A DNA stretch of 64,000 nucleotides from Nocardiopsis eucommiae (GTDB lineage: Bacteria > Actinomycetota > Actinomycetes > Streptosporangiales > Streptosporangiaceae), in assembly GCA_018388625.1 (NCBI GenBank), contig CP074402.1, forward strand, positions 4,650,001-4,714,000, written 5' to 3'. Position numbers and translations under genes: made by a program. The notes beneath the pieces were generated by a model, which was not told the origin of the DNA, did no database searches, and worked only from the letters and a program-made list of their open reading frames with translations. This document shows positions 59,187 through 64,000 of the stretch, piece after piece. Within the stretch, counting starts at the first letter, position 1, and the number at the start of each line of letters is the position of its first letter.

Positions 59187-59944
59187 TCAGGCGTCCCTTC
59201 GAACGAAGCGCACCGCGGCCACCAGCCACACGGCCACCACCCAGGTCACCATCACCAAACCGCCCTGGACCGCGCCCAGTCCGAAGGTGTCCTCCGAGGC
59301 CTCCATGTACATCAGTGCACCGGCCCGGTCTGGAAGGAGGTCGGCCAGGTCGGTGACCATGGACAGGAACTGCGACAACGCCAGCACCAGAGCCACCAGG
59401 ATCGCCAGCGGGGCCACCGCGCTCCGTGCCAGCACCGTGCAGCCAGCGGCCAGCAGGGCAAGCAGCACCCAGTACAGGACGGCACCGGCCATGGGCACGA
59501 AAATCGCACCGTCGAGCACGTCCGGGAACGGCAGTCCGTGGTCTCCCAGGCCGAGCTGGGCCGCCATGAAGGCGGAGGGCACGGTGACCAGCGCGACCAG
59601 GACCGCGAGGAGCGCCACCACGGCGGCCTTGGCGGCCAGGAAGCGGAGCCGCCCGGGCACGGCCAGCAGCGACGTGCGTACCTGCCCGCCGACGAACTCG
59701 CCGCTGACGGCCAGAACCCCCAGCACCACCATCCCGGCCTGGCCGAAGTACACGGCCTGGAAGCCCTCCCCTCCGGTGTCACGTGCAGACCGGCTCGTGC
59801 GGGGTCGTCGTCCAGGTGGCCGGCGATGGTCCAGCTCGCCAGGGCGGCGAGCCCCACGGTGATCACGAAGGTCGCCACCATCGACAACCGCACCACGGGC
59901 AGGGTGCCCAGCTTGCGCCCCTCCGAGCGCACGTCGAGCAGCAT
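59187..59944 (-). CDS. ABC-2 type permease
   Basis: The corrected 252-residue protein has six hydrophobic segments, with the VSGEFVGGQVRTSLLAVPGR stretch after the second segment, typical of ABC-2 permeases of the bacitracin/lantibiotic-export type. A base is lost at 59768-59771; restoring it gives TPEGEGFQAVYFGQAGMVVL. Its ATG at 59944 overlaps the ATPase stop by one base. It forms an exporter with the next gene, likely controlled by the two-component system upstream. Confidence 0.8.
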
Positions 59945-60656
59945 CAGAACTCGCCCTCCTTTGTCACGGAGGTGAGCGCGAAGAACGCGTCCTCCAGGGA
60001 GTCGTGACCGACGGTCAGCTCGTCCGGCCCGCCGCACGCGACCAGCCTCCCCGGTCGATCACCACCAGATGGTCGGCGATCCGGGCGATCTCGTCCATGA
60101 GATGGCTGGACAGCAGCACGGTGCGTCCCTCCTCGGCCAGTTCCCGGGTGAAGGATCGCATCCACCGGATGCCCGCCGGGTCGAGCCCGTTGACCGGCTC
60201 GTCCATGATCACCACCCGTGGGTCACCGAGCAGGGCGGCGGCGAGGTTGAGCCGCTGTCCCATGCCCAGGGAGAAGGTGCGCACCCGAGCGCGGGCGACC
60301 CGTTCCAGGTCGACCCGGCGCAGCACCTCGTCCACACGACGCAGCGGAAGGCCGTTCGCGCGGGCGATCCACGCCAGATGGGCGCGGGCGGTGTGTGAGG
60401 GGTGAGCACCCCCGAAGTCGAGCTGGGCTCCGACGACCCTGCCCGGCCGGCGCAGCGAGGTGTAGGGGACCCCGGTGACGGTCGCGGTTCCGGCGTCGAT
60501 CCGGTCCAGACCCAACAGCATGCGCAGGGTGGTGGACTTGCCAGCCCCGTTGGGGCCCAGGAATCCGGTGACCTGACCGGGGGCGGCGGTGAAGGTCAGG
60601 CCGTCCACTGCCGTGTGGGCACCGTAGCGCCTGGTGAGTCCGCGTATCTCGATCAT
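59944..60656 (-). CDS. ABC transporter ATP-binding protein
   Basis: The corrected 237-residue ATPase has Walker A GPNGAGKSTTLR, the signature FSLGMGQRLNLA (LGMGQ instead of LSGGQ, common in this subfamily), Walker B VVIMDEPVNGLDP and H-loop SSHLMDEI. A base is lost at 60049-60052; restoring it gives VVIDRGRLVACGGPDEL. The ATG at 60656 gives MIEIRGLTRRYG; an ATG three codons earlier is possible. It pairs with the permease. Confidence 0.88.
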
Positions 60657-60764
60657 GGCCCCCATGGTCGTCCGCACAGGTGGTTCGGCACATCGGCCCG
60701 TGGTGGACATTCGGAACGTCAACCCTGGGGGACACACGGATCGCCACCGAACGTGACTGAGGGG

Positions 60765-61448
60765 TCAGCCGACTCGCACGAGGCCGCTCTCGTAGGCGAA
60801 GACGACCAGTTGGGCGCGGTCGCGGGCGTCGAGTTTGCTGAGGAGGCGGCTCACATAGGTCTTGACGGTGGCGTGGCTGAGGGTCAGGTCGGCGGCGATC
60901 TCGGTGTTGGAGCGCCCCCGGCCGATCAGGGTGACGACCTCGCGCTCGCGCGGCGTCAGACCGGCGGCGTCCAGCCGCCAGGGGGCGGCGTCGGAGAGAG
61001 GACGCTCCGAGCGGACGACGTGGGCGATGAGGCGCCCGGTGATCTCCGGAGCGAGCAGTGCCTGCCCGTCCGCGACCAGGCGCAGGGCGCGCAGCAGCTC
61101 CTCGGGGCGGGTGTTCTTCAGGAGGAAGCCGCTGGCACCGGCCCGCAGCGCCTCGTACACGTACTCGTCGAGGTCGAACATGGTAAGGACGATGACGCGC
61201 GTGGTGTCGGAGTTCGCGCAGATGTGGCGGGTGGCCGTGAGTCCGTCGAGGTCGGGCATGCGCACGTCCATGAGCACGAGGTCGGGTGCGGTGCTCGCGA
61301 CGAGGTCGAGGGCTTCCTGACCGGTGCGGGCCTCGGCCACCACGGTCATGTCGGGGGCGTGGTCGACGAGCATGCGCAGGGAGCCGCGCAGCAGTTCCTG
61401 GTCGTCGGCGATGAGCACGCGGACGGGGTCGCTCCGTGTGTGGGTCAT
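60765..61448 (-). CDS. NarL/LuxR family response regulator
   Basis: This 227-residue regulator has a receiver domain (IADDQELLRGSL; Asp in DLVLMDVRMPDLDG; Lys in FLLKNTRPEEL) and a LuxR helix-turn-helix (LTPREREVVTLIGRGRSNTE, then HATVKTYVSRLLSKL). ATG at 61448 overlaps the kinase stop by four bases. It probably regulates the ABC exporter genes 108 bp downstream. Intact. Confidence 0.92.
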   Translation of the reverse strand: MTHTRSDPVRVLIADDQELLRGSLRMLVDHAPDMTVVAEARTGQEALDLVASTAPDLVLMDVRMPDLDGLTATRHICANSDTTRVIVLTMFDLDEYVYEALRAGASGFLLKNTRPEELLRALRLVADGQALLAPEITGRLIAHVVRSERPLSDAAPWRLDAAGLTPREREVVTLIGRGRSNTEIAADLTLSHATVKTYVSRLLSKLDARDRAQLVVFAYESGLVRVG

Positions 61449-62721
61449 CGTTGCCCTTCCGTGGGGTGAGAGTCGGGCGTCGGGGTCTTCGTGGAGCCCA
61501 GGGCCAAGGGGAACCGCGCGTGGACCCTGTGACCTCCACCGGGGAGGGGGCCGGTGCGCAGGGAGCCCCCGTGCAGTGACACGCGTTCGCGCATGCCGAT
61601 CAGACCAGTCCCACTGCCGGGAAGCTCCGCGGTCGAGGTCGGCTCGTGCCCGCCCGGGTTCCCGGCCCGGCCGGTGTCGAGGACCCTCACCTCCACGGCC
61701 CCGTCGTCGGCGGTGACCGTGACCGTGCAGGTCGATCCGGGTGCGTGCCGAACAACGTTGGTGAGGGACTCCTGGACGACACGGTGCACGGCGGCGGCCA
61801 CGGTCGCGGGCAGCCCCTCGGTTCCGTGGGTGTGCAGTGAGCATTCCACGCCGGCGGCGCGCGCGGTCTCCACCAACGAAGGCAGCTCGGCCAGTCCGGG
61901 CCCTGGTGCCCTGGGCGCGGTCTCCCCTGGCGCAGCACCCCGAGGACGAGGCGGAGTTCGTCGCTGGAGACACGGCTGGTTCTCTCGATCTCGGCGAGGG
62001 CCCCCGCCAGCGCGCGGGGATCGTCCCGGTGCACGTGCAGGACCACACCGGCGCGCATGCCGATCACTCCCAGGGTGTGCGAGACGATGTCGTGGACCTC
62101 GCGGGCCACGCGTAGTCGTTCCTCGTTCTGGATGCGTGCGACGGAGTGCTCGGCGTCGCGGAGCTCCCTCAGGTGGCGTTCACGTACCACCCGTCCCAGC
62201 AACCACGACAATCCGAACGGGGCCAGGAACGCGATCGGGAAGAGCAGGACGAGGGGAGAGATGTCGGCGATCGGTGCGTACATCCGCTCGGGGACCCAGA
62301 GCGTCGCGCCGACCAGCACGGCGCACGGCGCACCAAGGGCGAGGGCGAGGAGGGTCGGCCGTGGAAGCGACGCGCTCCCCCGCCAGGTCAGGGCCAGGGG
62401 GTACAGGGTCCAGGCGGCGGCCAGGGGCGGGGCGGCACCCCAGCCGCCGAGCAGTGTGAGGACGCTGGCGGCGAGAACCGTGGCGAACGCACCCGCCGGG
62501 TACTTCCAGCGCAGCACCATCCCCGCCGGGATCACGAGGAGCAACACCAGCGCGACCCCTTCCCACGGGTCGGCGCCCAAACGGTCCGGCGATGTCAACC
62601 GCCACCAGGTGGAGGGGTCCACGAACACGTACGCCAGGGCGACGGCGACGTCCACGGCGTATCTCGGGCCTGTGGCCCCTCCGGTCCCGCCCAAGGCGGT
62701 CCAGTGGCGAGTGAGGCTCAC
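61445..62721 (-). CDS. two-component sensor histidine kinase
   Basis: The corrected 425-residue kinase has about five hydrophobic segments (residues 20-160), a HisKA_3 domain with the phospho-acceptor His in LRVAREVHDIVSHTLG, and a C-terminal ATPase domain (VQESLTNVVRHAPG, GSGTGLIGMRERVSLHGG). A base is lost at 61924-61927; restoring it gives LRQGETAPRAPGPG. The GTG at 62721 is a guess without a clear ribosome site; the protein could start further upstream. It pairs with the adjacent response regulator. Confidence 0.85.
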
Positions 62722-62904
62722 GAACGGGTCCGGCCTTCCTGTGCAGGGTGCGGAACGGCCCCTCACGGTAGCCGGACGGCGGCGCGCGCGGCGGGGCGTG
62801 GCCGGTTCCGGTAGCCAGCTGTAGTGCCCCCGGTCTCCCGTTGGCCCAGACTGGTCCGTGACGGCGATCGGCGCCGTCACGGACACTCGGCTGAGGAGAA
62901 CGGA

Positions 62905-64000
62905 ATGCGGAAGGTGTGGGATCGGCCGTTACGGGCGTGCGGCCGCCTGCTGGCGGCGCTGGTCTTTGGGATGCTCACCCTCGTGATGGTGCCCCTGACC
63001 CTGGTCGTGGCGCTGGCGCTTCCGTTCAGCGGGGTCGGTACCTACCTGGCGTCCCGGTGGGTGCGGATGGTGACGCGTTGGGCGGACTGGAACCGGCGGC
63101 GCGCCGCGCGGTGGCTCGGGGTGGACGTCCCCGACCTCCCGTACCCGCCCGACCGTGGCTTCCGCGCACTGGTGGGCGCACCCGCCACCTACCGGGTGCT
63201 CCTGTGGATGCCGCTGTTCTCGGTGGTGAGCATCCTCCTCGGCTGTCTGGCCCTGATCGGCCCCGGCATGCTGGTCAACACCGTCGACTCACTGCTGTGG
63301 TGGGCGTACCCGGCGGAGTTCCGGCCGGAACAGCTCGGGTTTCCGGTGGACGGCTGGGGTGCCGCCGTGGTCTCCGCCGTGGTCCAGTGCGCGGTCGGCC
63401 TCGCGATCCTGCGATGGGCGATGGTCCCGATGTGCGACGCGCACGCCCGGATGTGCGTCCGGTCCCTGGCCCCCTCCGAGCAGGAGGTGCTCGCGCACCG
63501 CGTGGACGAGCTCCAGCGCACGCGCGCCGGGGTGGTGGACGCGCACGGGGCCGAACTGAGACGGATCGAGCGCGACCTGCACGACGGCACCCAGGCCCGC
63601 CTGGTGGCGATCGCCATGCAGCTGGGCGTGGCCAAGGAGTCCGCCTCCGACCCGACGGTCGCCGCCCTCCTCGAACAGGCGCACACCGGGACCGAGGAGG
63701 CGATGACGGAGCTGCGCGACGTCATCCGGGGCATCTACCCCCGATCCTCGCGGACCGGGGCCTGCCCGGCGCGCTCACCGCGCTCGCCGGGCGGACCACC
63801 CTGCCGGTACGGCTGGACGTGGCCGACCCTGGCACGCTGCCGGTGGCGGTGGAGACCGCCGCCTACTACGCGGTCACCGAGTCCGTCACCAACGCGGTCC
63901 GGCACAGCGGCGCGGAGGCGATCTCCGTCCGGCTGACCCGCGAGGCCGACCTCCTGACGGTCGAGGTGTCCGACGACGGGCACGGCGGCGTGGACGAGTC
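62905..64000 (+). CDS. sensor histidine kinase (3' truncated by window)
   Basis: The visible 365 or so residues include a membrane sensor domain with paired hydrophobic segments (FGMLTLVMVPLTLVVALALP; WMPLFSVVSILLGCLALIGP) and a HisKA_3 domain with the His in IERDLHDGTQARLVAIAMQL. The ATPase domain follows (AYYAVTESVTNAVRHSGAEA; DGHGG at the end). A base is lost at 63738-63742; restoring it gives IRGIYPPILADRGLPGALTA. GAGGAGAA lies before the ATG at 62905. It is divergent from the preceding kinase; its regulator lies outside the window. Confidence 0.85.

Overview
The window is high-GC actinobacterial chromosome, most like Nocardiopsis or a relative (Nocardiopsaceae/Streptomycetaceae type). 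Evidence: GTG starts are common; the gene set includes NucS mismatch endonuclease, a FilP/DivIVA-like coiled-coil protein, DUF3039 and DUF2550 proteins, an ArgS-derived NrtL-like protein, and a Rho with a long Arg/Asn/Gly-rich insertion. Gene order recalls, from memory, the Streptomyces core from icmA/meaB/mce/filP through atp, prfA-rho, thr-hom-lysA. Most of the window is core genome.

Layout. 0-7.7 kb: tail of an LPNTG-anchored HtaA-domain protein, DUF3039 and YqgE proteins, NAD-type malic enzyme, a cytidylate-kinase-like protein, a thioredoxin-TPR co-chaperone, an isobutyryl-CoA-type mutase large subunit (IcmA) and a MarR regulator. 8-12.1 kb: two tandem secreted CBM2-GH18 chitinases sharing an AT-rich promoter module. 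12.2-16.8 kb: MeaB GTPase, thiolase, methylmalonyl-CoA epimerase and a filament-forming coiled-coil protein. 16.8-17.8 kb: a non-coding repeat array with three 201-bp units. 17.8-22.2 kb: hydrolase, small zinc-finger protein, 3-hydroxyacyl-CoA dehydrogenase, MFS transporter, nucS. 22.3-30.9 kb: ABC-2 exporter with a two-component system, DUF1707 protein, secreted M28 peptidase, cobalamin adenosyltransferase, small proteins. 30.9-39 kb: complete atp operon (atpI, atpZ-like, B, E, F, H, A, G, D, C). 39-49.2 kb: wecA-like, sua5, prmC, prfA, rpmE, lactate permease, rho, thrB. 49.2-53.8 kb: thrC, hom and lysA, interrupted by a second copy of the repeat and by a 183-bp foldback element touching the hom stop codon. 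53.9-64 kb: NrtL-like protein overlapping a lone receiver domain, tRNA-Arg(CCG), exonuclease, LysR/EamA pair, LURP-one-like protein, an ABC-2 exporter and two sensor kinases.

Together the catabolic genes (IcmA, MeaB, epimerase, PduO-type adenosyltransferase, thiolase, hydroxyacyl-CoA dehydrogenase) form a B12-dependent branched/short-chain acyl-CoA network, and lysA-hom-thrC-thrB is the aspartate-family pathway.

A caution governs the annotation. About 41 single-base frameshifts, nearly all consistent with one base lost from a short homopolymer (usually G/C), interrupt essential genes such as atpA, atpB, rho, thrB, lysA and sua5; a tRNA acceptor stem also lacks one C. Adding one base restores full family-length proteins in each case. 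I treat these as assembly errors and give each gene as one CDS. The most interesting unexplained features are the 208-bp repeat shared by two loci 32 kb apart, its 201-bp tandem amplification, the flanking ~32-bp degenerate repeats, and the foldback element at hom.
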